Source: an uncultured Erysipelotrichaceae bacterium
GTDB taxonomy: Bacteria > Bacillota_I > Bacilli_A > Acholeplasmatales > Anaeroplasmataceae
DNA: 26,542 nucleotides
Assembly (NCBI GenBank): GCA_902783745.1
Contig: CACZRY010000163.1
Location: 1-26,542 of the forward strand
Direction: 5' to 3'
The position numbers were made by a program, and so were the translations under genes. Under the pieces are notes generated by a model, which saw only the letters and a list, made by a program, of their open reading frames with translations, did not search any database and had not been told where the DNA came from. This document shows, in pieces, positions 7,027 through 14,651 of the stretch; the first letter of the stretch is position 1; the number at the start of each line of letters is the position of its first letter.

Positions 7027-8445
7027 ATGTTTCATTCAACAAGAGGAAGTAAATTAGTTACATCACCTGAAGCAATTCTAAATGGTTTAGCTAATGATGG
7101 AGGATTATATGTAATTGATAGTCTACCATCAATTAATTATAAAGATTATTTAAATGATGATTATAAGACAATGGCATCTAAGATTTTAAATGCCTTTTTC
7201 CCTGAATTCACATATGATGAAATCAAGAGTGAAATTGATCAAGCATATTCTACATTTGACACTCCAAATGTAGTTGAACTTAAGGGATGCGATAACGCAT
7301 ATTTCTTAGAATTATTCCATGGTCCTACTCTAGCATTTAAGGATTTAGCGCTAGTTGTATTACCAAGATTAATGAAATTATCAAAAGAAAAGCTAGGATA
7401 TAAGAAGAACATTACAATTCTTACTGCAACATCTGGTGATACAGGTGGAGCTGCGTTAAATGGATTTAAGTCTATTCCTGGTATTTCAATTGTAGTATTA
7501 TATCCTAATGGAGGAGTATCTCCTGTACAAGAAGCACAAATGCTATCATTTAAGGGAGAAAATGCTAAGGTTTTAGCTATTGAAGGTAATTTTGATGATT
7601 GCCAAAGCTTTGTAAAGAAATTCTTTAGTGAAAATAAGGATTTATCTTTATCAAGTGCAAACTCAATTAATATTGCAAGATTAATCCCACAAACAGTTTA
7701 TTATTTCTATTCATATATCTATTTAGTAAGAAATGGAATTATTAAGGATGGAGATAAGATTAACTTTGATGTACCTACAGGAAACTTTGGTAATATTTTT
7801 GCAGGATTCTATGCTAAAATGTTAGGTCTTCCTATTAAGAATTTAATTTGTGCATCTAATAAGAATAATGTATTAACAGATTTCTTTAGTAATGGTCAAT
7901 ATAATAAGAATCGTCCATTCTTTAAGACAAATTCACCATCTATGGATATCTTAATTTCATCTAATTTAGAAAGATTCTTATATTATGCAAATGAATGTGA
8001 TACTAATAAGGTATCAGATTTAATGAATAGCTTAAATACAAATGGTGTATATGATTTTAAGAACCCTTATCCATATTTTTATGCATATTCAACTGATGAA
8101 GAAAAGACTTTAGATGTAATTAAGGATGTTTATAACAAATATAATTACGTAGTTGATCCTCATACAGCTGTTGCATATAACGCATTTAAGGAATATGAAA
8201 AGGAAACTTTAGATAAGGATATTACAGTTGTTGTATCAACTGCATCTCCATACAAGTTCCCTCAAGCAGTATTAAGCGCATTTGATATTAAAGAAGATGA
8301 CGCATTTAAATCTATTGATGTATTATCAAAGAAATTTAATTTAGCAATTCCTGAAGTATTAAATTATAAAAAGAACGAAAGAACTGTTGTTAAGTTAGCT
8401 GATGCATCTTCATATGTAAAGGATGTAGTAAAATGCTTCAAGTAA
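7027..8445 (+). CDS. thrC: Threonine synthase
   Basis: Converts O-phospho-L-homoserine to L-threonine, a PLP-dependent reaction in the cytoplasm. The 472-residue length and layout match the longer ThrC class found in Escherichia coli, yeast and many Firmicutes. The N-terminus (MFHSTRGSKLVTSPEAILNG, then LANDGGLYV) is characteristic. The PLP lysine is K105 in FHGPTLAFKDLAL, and ATSGDTGGAAL forms part of the phosphate/cofactor loop. FDVPTGNFGNIFAGFYA is also typical of the family. A strong GGAGG (7014-7018) lies 8 nt before the ATG. The gene overlaps thrB by 13 bp, so translation of the two is probably coupled. No homoserine dehydrogenase gene is in the window. Confidence 0.97.
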   Translation: MFHSTRGSKLVTSPEAILNGLANDGGLYVIDSLPSINYKDYLNDDYKTMASKILNAFFPEFTYDEIKSEIDQAYSTFDTPNVVELKGCDNAYFLELFHGPTLAFKDLALVVLPRLMKLSKEKLGYKKNITILTATSGDTGGAALNGFKSIPGISIVVLYPNGGVSPVQEAQMLSFKGENAKVLAIEGNFDDCQSFVKKFFSENKDLSLSSANSINIARLIPQTVYYFYSYIYLVRNGIIKDGDKINFDVPTGNFGNIFAGFYAKMLGLPIKNLICASNKNNVLTDFFSNGQYNKNRPFFKTNSPSMDILISSNLERFLYYANECDTNKVSDLMNSLNTNGVYDFKNPYPYFYAYSTDEEKTLDVIKDVYNKYNYVVDPHTAVAYNAFKEYEKETLDKDITVVVSTASPYKFPQAVLSAFDIKEDDAFKSIDVLSKKFNLAIPEVLNYKKNERTVVKLADASSYVKDVVKCFK

Positions 8446-9305
8446 AAGTACCTGCAACATCTGCAAACCTATGTGTAGGATTTGATGTATTAGGATTAGC
8501 ATTATCTTTATATAATACTTTTACTTTTGAGAAATCAAATGAATTTGAATTCTTTGGGTTTGATGATGAATTTAATAATATAAATAATAATTTAGTATAT
8601 GATTCATATAAGTATACATTTGATAAATTAGGACGTGAATTAATACCTGTAAGAATTGGCTTTAAAGGAGATATACCTGTATCTAGAGGATTAGGTTCAT
8701 CATCTTCTTTAATAGTTGCAGGTGTATTTGCCGCAAACTATTTTTTAGGTAATCCTTTAACTAAGAATCAGTTATTTGATATAACTGTTTCAATTGAGGG
8801 ACATCCTGATAATGTTGCCCCTGCAATATATGGCTCTCTTGTTGCATCATATAAATATGAAAATAATTTTTATCCAAACATTTATAAGGTTTCAAAAGAT
8901 CTAGATTTTATAACTGTAACACCACCTTTCCATTTATCTACTCATGAGGCAAGAAAGGTATTACCTCAAGAATTACCATATTCTGATATTGTTAATAATA
9001 CATCTAGAATTGTAAACATCCCTCGTGCATTAGAACGTGGAGATGTATCTATGCTAAAAAGATTATTCATAGATACAATGCATGAACCATATAGATCAAA
9101 GCTTATTCCTACATATGATGATATTAAGGCAATATGTGATAAGCTAAATGTTTGTTTTGCAATATCTGGTTCTGGTTCTACAATGCTTATTATTCTAAAG
9201 AAAAATAAGAAGAAGCTTGATAACTTATTAAAGAAGCTTAAACCATTTAATTATGATGTTAAAAAGCTTCGTATTGCATCAGGCGTTAAGATGGAGGAAA
9301 TGTAA
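8433..9305 (+). CDS. thrB: Homoserine kinase (GHMP family)
   Basis: Phosphorylates L-homoserine with ATP, producing the substrate of ThrC. At 290 residues it is the usual length for ThrB. The N-terminal VKVPATSANLCVGFDVLGLAL is the family signature, the ATP-binding GHMP loop is PVSRGLGSSSSLI (82-94), EGHPDNVAPAIYG follows at 122-134, and the C-terminal GHMP motif is AISGSGSTML near residue 243. The start ATG lies inside thrC, 9 nt after AAAGGA (8418-8423). The stop TAA overlaps the next start (TAATG), so thrC, thrB and the ACT gene form one tightly coupled operon. Confidence 0.97.
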   Translation: MLQVKVPATSANLCVGFDVLGLALSLYNTFTFEKSNEFEFFGFDDEFNNINNNLVYDSYKYTFDKLGRELIPVRIGFKGDIPVSRGLGSSSSLIVAGVFAANYFLGNPLTKNQLFDITVSIEGHPDNVAPAIYGSLVASYKYENNFYPNIYKVSKDLDFITVTPPFHLSTHEARKVLPQELPYSDIVNNTSRIVNIPRALERGDVSMLKRLFIDTMHEPYRSKLIPTYDDIKAICDKLNVCFAISGSGSTMLIILKKNKKKLDNLLKKLKPFNYDVKKLRIASGVKMEEM

Positions 9306-9733
9306 TGGATGACGAATATTATGTAATCAATAAAAAGGTTCTTCCGGATTATTTTGAAAAAGTAATCGAAATAAAGGATAAGGTATCTAAGGGAGTTAAT
9401 ATTAGTGATGCCTGTAGGGAAATAGGCCTTTCAAGATCAACCTTCTATAAATATAAAGATTATGTAAATAAGCCATCTAAGGATTTGGGAAAAAGAGTTA
9501 TTCTATCACTAAAGCTAAATGATGAGCCTGGTACATTATCTAATATATTAAATGAGATTAATGAAAGACATTGTAATATCTTAACAATAACTCAAGAAAT
9601 GCCAGTACATAACATAGCTTATGTAACATTAACAATCGCAGTATTAGAGCTTGAAATGTCAGTACAAGCACTAAACACTGAAATCAAAAAGCTACCTAAC
9701 GTTATTGATGTTACTCTACTTGCAGTTGAGTAA
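9305..9733 (+). CDS. UPF0735/PheB-like ACT-domain protein with HTH
   Basis: A 142-residue protein. Residues 31-52 read like a helix-turn-helix (ISDACREIGLSRSTFYKYKD), and residues of about 65-140 form an ACT domain (VILSLKLNDEPGTLSNILN, then HCNILTITQEMP). This matches the UPF0735 ACT-domain family, sometimes named PheB, which often lies beside homoserine/threonine genes in Firmicutes. ACT domains bind amino acids, so it is a candidate sensor or regulator of threonine synthesis, either DNA-binding or acting on an enzyme; no biochemical role is established that I can cite. The ATG overlaps the thrB stop by 1 bp and is preceded by GGAGG (9293-9297) at 7 nt. Confidence 0.9.
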   Translation: MDDEYYVINKKVLPDYFEKVIEIKDKVSKGVNISDACREIGLSRSTFYKYKDYVNKPSKDLGKRVILSLKLNDEPGTLSNILNEINERHCNILTITQEMPVHNIAYVTLTIAVLELEMSVQALNTEIKKLPNVIDVTLLAVE

Positions 9734-9748
9734 GATTTTTGGTATAAT
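9720..9748 (+). promoter_or_regulatory. Promoter of acpP inside the ACT gene end
   Basis: TTGCAG (9720-9725), a 17-bp spacer and TATAAT (9743-9748), with TGG just before the -10 box. The -35 lies within the last codons of the ACT gene, so acpP can be transcribed independently of the threonine operon. No terminator separates the two. Confidence 0.72.
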
Positions 9749-9777
9749 AAACGTATGAATTTAGGAGGATTTTAGTA

Positions 9778-10017
9778 ATGGATATTTTTGAAGAAGTAAA
9801 GAAAATCATCGTAGAAGAGATTAACTGTGCTCCTGAAAAGGTTACACCTGAAGCAAGACTTAAGGATGACTTAGGTGCTGATTCAATTGATGCAGTACAA
9901 ATCGTTATGGATTTAGAAGACAAATTCTCAATCTCAATCGATGAAGATGACGCTACAAAAATTCTAACAGTTAAAGATATCGTAGATTACGTAACTGATC
10001 TTGTTAAGAACAAGTAA
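9778..10017 (+). CDS. acpP: Acyl carrier protein
   Basis: A 79-residue acidic protein that carries acyl chains on 4'-phosphopantetheine attached to a serine, for fatty-acid and phospholipid synthesis in the cytoplasm. The attachment motif is LGADSIDAVQIVMDLEDKF, with Ser36. The usual DSLD reads DSID here, a conservative change. Helix I, the long acidic recognition helix II and the C-terminal helix are all present at normal spacing. AGGAGG (9763-9768) lies 9 nt before the ATG. It stands apart from any fab gene. The next gene, after a terminator, is a degenerate leucyl-tRNA synthetase paralogue. A specialised carrier role cannot be excluded. Confidence 0.95.
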   Translation: MDIFEEVKKIIVEEINCAPEKVTPEARLKDDLGADSIDAVQIVMDLEDKFSISIDEDDATKILTVKDIVDYVTDLVKNK

Positions 10018-10031
10018 TTTTATAAAAACTT

Positions 10032-10061
10032 TGGGTTATGATTACATAACCTAATTTTTTT
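10032..10061 (+). terminator. Terminator after acpP
   Basis: GGTTATG (10034-10040), loop ATTA, CATAACC (10045-10051), then TAATTTTTTT. It begins 15 bp after the acpP stop and would cut expression of the next gene unless transcription reads through. Confidence 0.82.
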
Positions 10062-10083
10062 CTATAATAGGGGAGGTGATTTT

Positions 10084-12087
10084 ATGGGAAGAGGTAATTG
10101 GTATAAAAAATGGCTTTTAAATAGAGGCTTTATAGTAGAAAATGATATGCTTAAAAGCAAATCATATATTTATACAACAATGCCTAAGGCTAATCAATTT
10201 GGTTATCAAAATGGTAATATTAGAGGTATTATTGCATCAGATATTTATGCTAGATTTGATAGATTAAATGATTATAATGTCCTATTCCCACTAGGTTTTG
10301 ATACTTTAGCATCATCATCATTTCAGGAATCTAAAAAGAATAATAATCTATTAGATGATGAAATCCCTAATTTATATATAGAAGAATTAAAAGAGCTTGG
10401 AATAGGTATAAATGATTATAAGCTTATAAATATGCGTCATGACGAATATTTAGTAAGCCTACAAGAAGCATTTATAGACTTATATGAAAAAGGTTATATT
10501 ATATATAAAAATAGATTACTTTATGAGGATAATGAAACAAAAAAGGTTTATGATGATTTTTCAAAACCTGATGATATCGATTGTTCTAAAGTAAAAATGA
10601 AATCTTTCTCACTAGATATATCAAGTGTAGTAAAAGAAGTATATAAAACTATAGTATCACTAGATATAAAAGAAGAATATAAAACTGATATTATTAAAAG
10701 ATTAGGATTAAAAAGAAATCTTTTAATGTCTTTATCACTTTCTAATAAAAATAAGCTTAATATTAAATTAGATAAACCTGAATATTTAGGTGGATTATCA
10801 TTTATTGTATTAAATCCTAATCTAATAGATTGTACGACTTATATAAGTGAACAAGAAAAAGAAAATGTTAAATTAATATTAGAATCAAATTATCCATTTG
10901 CAGATTCAGGCATAACTGCCCTAAATCCCCTAACAGGAAGACAAATTCCTATATTTATTTCAACATCATATAAAGAAGCAATATATTTAGTTTTCCCTGG
11001 CGCAATAGAAGATGATAGATTATTACAAGAAGCTATGGAATTAGAATATATTGATATTATTTCTAATGGATTATTAATTAATTCTGATTTTTTAGATGGA
11101 ATGAGTATTAATGATGCACATAATGAAATTATTAATGTATTTTTGGATGCAGGTATTGCAAGTGTTGAAGAAGAATTTGAAAATACATTAATTAATTTAT
11201 CATCTCAAGATGGATTTGGTCCTCTATTCCCATTCTTATATGATAGAGATTTAGGACAAATTAATTCATTAAAAGGTTTCTTACCATATAATTTTTCTGA
11301 ACAATTTAGACCTATTTTAAATGATAAAACTAACATTTCAGGATTACCATTAAAAGGATCTATTAATTCATTATTTGTTGATGGTATGGCACCTATTTTA
11401 GCTATCAATTATGATGAATATTCATCTAGTGATTCTATTTTCTCAGAAGAGTTTATAAGTCTTTTAAAGGAATGGATTCCAATTTCTATATTAATGGTAG
11501 ATAAATCTAATATATTATCTAATTTAGTTATGCCAATAATATTTAATGAGATAATAAAAAAAGAAACTAATTATACAATTAATGGATTATTTACTAAAGT
11601 AATAATAATTCCTGAAACCCTAGATTATACATATACTAAGCTTTTAAAATGTAATAATAATACATTAGATATTAAATCATTGTTGAAGCAATATTATTCT
11701 GATTCAGTTAGATTTTATTTTATGACAAGCGAATTAGATGAAGATTTAATATATGATGATAATATGTTATCTAAAATAGATTTATATGTTAAAAGAGTAG
11801 AACATACCCTATTAAATGTATGTGATATAGATTCATCTAGAATGGATTATCATTTTAAAGAATTTATTACTAAATGTAAGGAATATTTATCTAAAAGAGA
11901 ATTATCTAAATATATAAATTATGTAAAAAGCTTTACAGATATGTATATATTAAAAGAAATGTATAATTATAATCAATTATTGTTATATTTGATTGCAATA
12001 TATCCATTAATGCCATTTTTAGCAGAAGAGATATATGAAGAAAAATTCTCTAAAAAGAATTCAATTATAAATGAGGGTTGGATATAG
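10084..12087 (+). CDS. Degenerate leucyl-tRNA synthetase paralogue (LeuRS-like)
   Basis: A 667-residue protein that aligns by eye along nearly all of bacterial LeuRS (about 800 residues). Anchors are SDIYARFDRLNDYNVLFPLG (52-71; LeuRS TDILxRxKRMQGYxVLHPMG), LNPLTGRQIPIFI in the CP1 editing domain (280-292), INSDFLDGM (332-340), YSDSVRFY (538-545) and YPLMPFLAEEIYEEKF (640-655). Key catalytic parts are changed. The HIGH motif is QNGN (42-45), with both histidines gone. KMSKS reads KLLKC (519-523), keeping the two lysines. The editing loop TTRPDT reads KLDKPEY and the HDERD region reads AIEDD, losing the universal editing aspartate. The catalytic-core SRQRYWGEP stretch reads SSQDGFGPL. The zinc-binding part is missing and the protein ends after the anticodon-binding domain, without the C-terminal tRNA-binding domain. 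Canonical aminoacylation is therefore unlikely. The ORF is intact with a perfect GGAGGTGAT (10072-10080), so it is probably a maintained pseudoenzyme rather than a pseudogene. Confidence 0.85.
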   Translation: MGRGNWYKKWLLNRGFIVENDMLKSKSYIYTTMPKANQFGYQNGNIRGIIASDIYARFDRLNDYNVLFPLGFDTLASSSFQESKKNNNLLDDEIPNLYIEELKELGIGINDYKLINMRHDEYLVSLQEAFIDLYEKGYIIYKNRLLYEDNETKKVYDDFSKPDDIDCSKVKMKSFSLDISSVVKEVYKTIVSLDIKEEYKTDIIKRLGLKRNLLMSLSLSNKNKLNIKLDKPEYLGGLSFIVLNPNLIDCTTYISEQEKENVKLILESNYPFADSGITALNPLTGRQIPIFISTSYKEAIYLVFPGAIEDDRLLQEAMELEYIDIISNGLLINSDFLDGMSINDAHNEIINVFLDAGIASVEEEFENTLINLSSQDGFGPLFPFLYDRDLGQINSLKGFLPYNFSEQFRPILNDKTNISGLPLKGSINSLFVDGMAPILAINYDEYSSSDSIFSEEFISLLKEWIPISILMVDKSNILSNLVMPIIFNEIIKKETNYTINGLFTKVIIIPETLDYTYTKLLKCNNNTLDIKSLLKQYYSDSVRFYFMTSELDEDLIYDDNMLSKIDLYVKRVEHTLLNVCDIDSSRMDYHFKEFITKCKEYLSKRELSKYINYVKSFTDMYILKEMYNYNQLLLYLIAIYPLMPFLAEEIYEEKFSKKNSIINEGWI

Positions 12088-12116
12088 TTGAATTACGTTT
12101 TTAGCTGTGCTAAAAT
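12088..12116 (+). promoter_or_regulatory. Promoter of the zinc-ribbon gene, with inverted repeat
   Basis: TTGAAT (12088-12093), a 17-bp spacer and TAAAAT (12111-12116). It starts directly after the LeuRS-like stop codon. A perfect inverted repeat TTTTAGC (12099-12105) / GCTAAAA (12109-12115) covers the spacer and -10 box. It may be an operator, or less likely a weak terminator for the upstream gene, since no clean T tract follows. Confidence 0.65.
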
Positions 12117-12152
12117 ATTTCTGTATAAAAAATATGGGAGGTATATAGAGGT

Positions 12153-12713
12153 ATGTTTTGTACAAATTGTGGAAGTCTTTTAGAAAAAGGTACATTGTTT
12201 TGCAGTAACTGTGGAACAAAAGTAAATGCTGAATTAAATGTTGATGAACCAATCGATATTACTGAAGGCACTATGAAAATGGATGAGGATATAGATACAT
12301 CTAAAACAAGCGAAAATATAAATACTAATACAATTAATGAAAATAAAACTAGTTCAAATTCATTTAATGAGCAAAAGACTAATTCAAACTCATATAATGA
12401 ACAAAAGACTAATTCTTATTCAAATTCAAAAACACAAAAATCTGAACCTACTTATTATAGAGTATTTGGTTATGTTGCAATTGGTCTTGGTGTTTTAGGT
12501 TTAGTTTTCTGTTGGTGTTATTTTGCTGGATTATTCTATTCAATTCCAGCAATGGTATTTGGTAGTATAGGTAAGAAGTCAATTAAATATTATGGCAATG
12601 CAAATGCAGGATTCGTATTAGGTCTTATTGGTACAATAATTACTGTTATTGCATCAATTATTTTCATTGCGATAATTGCAACAGCTATTGGTGTTTCTGT
12701 TAATAATATGTAA
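12153..12713 (+). CDS. Zinc-ribbon membrane protein (DUF4190-like)
   Basis: A 186-residue protein. The N-terminus is a zinc ribbon with two CxxC knuckles (CTNC at 3-6 and CSNC at 17-20). The middle (about 30-100) is a low-complexity Asn/Ser/Thr/Lys/Gln linker containing a tandem decapeptide. The C-terminal part (about 105-180) has two hydrophobic segments separated by GKKSIKYYGNANAG, the pattern of DUF4190-type small membrane domains. It is probably a membrane protein with a cytoplasmic zinc ribbon, found widely in gut Firmicutes with no known role. The ATG at 12153 begins the zinc ribbon at once; the best ribosome site, GGGAGG (12136-12141), is 11 nt upstream, slightly far. It is convergent with the radical SAM gene and shares its terminator. 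Confidence 0.88.
   Translation: MFCTNCGSLLEKGTLFCSNCGTKVNAELNVDEPIDITEGTMKMDEDIDTSKTSENINTNTINENKTSSNSFNEQKTNSNSYNEQKTNSYSNSKTQKSEPTYYRVFGYVAIGLGVLGLVFCWCYFAGLFYSIPAMVFGSIGKKSIKYYGNANAGFVLGLIGTIITVIASIIFIAIIATAIGVSVNNM
12351..12410 (+). repeat. In-frame 30-bp tandem repeat in the zinc-ribbon gene
   Basis: Two adjacent 30-bp units (12351-12380 and 12381-12410) encode SSNSFNEQKT and NSNSYNEQKT and differ at only five bases. A third, decayed unit follows (NSYSNSKTQK). Because the unit is a multiple of three, gain or loss of copies would keep the frame and only change linker length. Confidence 0.85.
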
Positions 12714-12740
12714 AAGGAGCAAATTTTATTGCTCCTTTTT
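12712..12740. terminator. Bidirectional terminator, shared by convergent genes
   Basis: AAAAGGAGCAA (12712-12722), a 6-nt loop and TTGCTCCTTTT (12729-12739) form an 11-bp stem with A and T tracts on opposite sides. It overlaps the stop codon of the plus-strand gene (12711-12713) and the last codons plus stop of the minus-strand gene (12726-12728). Confidence 0.88.
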
Positions 12741-13667
12741 ATAATATATTCCCTGATATAATTTATTATCTCTTAAATACATATCAATCTTATCCATTAC
12801 TAAAAGCTTTTTTCTACTCCATTTAGGTTCAACTAAATCTTCAATAGAAGAATCAGCTTGTAATCTTTCTATTATAATATCATCTCTTAGATTACATATT
12901 TGCATAGAAGTTATTTTTACATATTCATCCATAGTTAGTATATGGAATTTTTCTTTTTCATATAATTCATTAAGCTTAGTATTTTTAAGTACCAATAATG
13001 AATGAAATTTAATTGCGTTAATAGGTAAGCTATTAACGAATTTTATGGTATTTAACATATCATCATATGTTTCATATGGTAAGCCATTAATTATATGTAC
13101 AACAATAAATATATTTGCTTTAGATAGCATATATACTGCGTTTTTGAAGCATTCATTTGTCATACATCTATTTATTAGCTTTGCAGTATTTTCATTAGAA
13201 GTTTGTAATCCAAGTTCGATTATAACTTCTTTTTTTTGATTTATTTCTTTTAATAATTCTACAATTTCTAAATCTATACAATCAGCACGTGTTGCGATTG
13301 CAATACCTACTGTGTTTTCTTTATCAATATCTATAATTTCATTATATATTTTTCTTAATTCATCTACACTCTTATAAGTATTTGAATTAGCTTGTAGATA
13401 TGGCATATATTTTGTATTCTTCCATTTCTTATCAATTATATTTTTTATTTGATAATATTGATCATGAAATGATAATTTTATATCTCCTGCAAAATCCCCA
13501 CTTCCAGAAGAAGAACAATAAATACAACCACCTATTCCTACCTTACCATCTTTATTAGGGCATGTAAATCCACCATTTAAAGATATTTTTGCAACCTTAG
13601 AATTGTATTTGGCTTTATTGTATTCATTTAATGTATTATAAGGTTTATCCTTAGTAAAGTATGTCAT
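12726..13667 (-). CDS. Radical SAM protein, YtqA/YhcC (TIGR01212) family
   Basis: A 313-residue radical SAM protein. The N-terminus has the family-specific arrangement with the [4Fe-4S] cysteines at C36, C48 and C51 (FTCPNKDGKVGIGGCIYCS), spaced CX11CX2C rather than the usual CX3CX2C. This spacing and the preceding KISLNGGF fit the TIGR01212 family, which includes Bacillus subtilis YtqA and E. coli YhcC. Later motifs include IATRADC, ELGLQTSNENTAKLINR and HIINGLPYET, which are typical of radical SAM barrels with an Elp3-like middle. The substrate is not established; RNA modification has been suggested for relatives. The ATG is preceded on the minus strand by GGTGAT. It forms a convergent pair with the zinc-ribbon gene. 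Confidence 0.92.
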   Translation of the reverse strand: MTYFTKDKPYNTLNEYNKAKYNSKVAKISLNGGFTCPNKDGKVGIGGCIYCSSSGSGDFAGDIKLSFHDQYYQIKNIIDKKWKNTKYMPYLQANSNTYKSVDELRKIYNEIIDIDKENTVGIAIATRADCIDLEIVELLKEINQKKEVIIELGLQTSNENTAKLINRCMTNECFKNAVYMLSKANIFIVVHIINGLPYETYDDMLNTIKFVNSLPINAIKFHSLLVLKNTKLNELYEKEKFHILTMDEYVKITSMQICNLRDDIIIERLQADSSIEDLVEPKWSRKKLLVMDKIDMYLRDNKLYQGIYYKKEQ

Positions 13668-13755
13668 AATATCACCGATATTATTATAATAAACTTTAAT
13701 AGTTTTATAAAGAATTAAAATATATTAATAATATATACAAATTGATTAGTTTTTT

Positions 13756-13764
13756 TGGTATAAT
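13756..13764 (+). promoter_or_regulatory. Extended -10 promoter of the DUF1189-polC unit
   Basis: TGG followed by TATAAT (13759-13764) forms an extended -10 element; no good -35 box is seen at the right distance. Transcription would start near 13771, leaving a leader of about 20 nt with AAAAGGAG (13777-13784). Confidence 0.6.
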
Positions 13765-13792
13765 AATATTAATTTTAAAAGGAGATTTTATT

Positions 13793-14635
13793 TTGAAAGA
13801 GCTTGAAAGATTAAGTTATCCATTAACTCGACCTAGTAGAGTTGGGATATTCAATAAAGATAATTTTATATTGCCTTTTATTCATGCGTTATTATTCTTT
13901 ATAGGTTATATAGGAGTAATTGCGGCAACTATATTTAATACTATGTATTTAGGAAAGGATACTGCAGATGATGCAACTGAAATATTACAGGTATTAAAGT
14001 TTGCTAACAAAATTGAATTAAAGGAAGGTCAAATCACATACGATAGTACAAGCAAGAGCTTTAAAACAACACTATCAGGATATAAGGATTTTTCTAATGT
14101 TAATTATGGCTTATATGTTTATTTCTTTATAGGAGAAAATGCACATAAGGTGCCTAATGATTCTTTAGTATTAGAATTTGAGGAAACAAAAGTAAATGTT
14201 TATTACAATACTATGTTTATGCAAGGACCTGTAAGCTATAGCTATAGTGATTCTATAGCAAGAGATTTTGATTTATATGATGTATTAGAAGGGGATATGG
14301 ATTCTACAATATCATTTAATCAAATAGTTAGTGATGCAATATCTAAAGCTAATATTAGATATCAGTTTTATACGTTTATGACAGAAGCAGCAAGAGCATT
14401 TGCGTTTTATGCGTTAGTTATATTGTTCTTGTTAATATTATCATCATTTACTAATGGTGCAATTGAACTTGGAGTAAGATTTAAGCTAGTATTATATGAT
14501 TCTATTCCATATTCATTTATTATGATGCTAACATATATGTTTAATTTTTCATATTTACAGTATTTAGCATTAATTATTCCATTCATTTATACAATTATTA
14601 CATTTAGACATATTTTAAGAATTAAAAAACAATAA
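13793..14635 (+). CDS. DUF1189-like membrane protein
   Basis: A 280-residue integral membrane protein with one N-terminal membrane segment (about 25-47), an extracellular region of roughly 150 residues, and three membrane segments near the C-terminus (FYALVILFLLILSSF, SFIMMLTYMF and LALIIPFIYTIITF). The N-terminal YPLTRPSRVG and overall topology resemble the DUF1189 family of Firmicutes; the match is moderate and no function is known. TTG at 13793 is taken as the start because AAAAGGAG (13777-13784) lies 8 nt upstream; the ORF extends to 13742 but that would place the ribosome site inside the gene. polC follows after 16 bp and seems to be co-transcribed. Confidence 0.8.
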   Translation: MKELERLSYPLTRPSRVGIFNKDNFILPFIHALLFFIGYIGVIAATIFNTMYLGKDTADDATEILQVLKFANKIELKEGQITYDSTSKSFKTTLSGYKDFSNVNYGLYVYFFIGENAHKVPNDSLVLEFEETKVNVYYNTMFMQGPVSYSYSDSIARDFDLYDVLEGDMDSTISFNQIVSDAISKANIRYQFYTFMTEAARAFAFYALVILFLLILSSFTNGAIELGVRFKLVLYDSIPYSFIMMLTYMFNFSYLQYLALIIPFIYTIITFRHILRIKKQ

Positions 14636-14651
14636 AAAAGAGTTGAGTTAT

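Noticed and set aside
11205..11408. Minus-strand ORF inside the LeuRS-like gene
   Set aside because: Shadow ORF; the sense frame is continuous and aligns with LeuRS on both sides.
10084..12087. Calling the LeuRS-like gene a normal leuS or a pseudogene
   Set aside because: HIGH and editing residues are missing, so it is not a normal leuS; the frame is intact with a strong ribosome site, so nothing marks it as a decaying pseudogene.
12351..12410. A possible CRISPR-like repeat array
   Set aside because: The two units are directly adjacent with no spacers and are in frame within a coding linker.
13742..13792. Upstream extension of the DUF1189-like gene
   Set aside because: It would include the -10 box and the ribosome site; the TTG at 13793 is better placed after AAAAGGAG.
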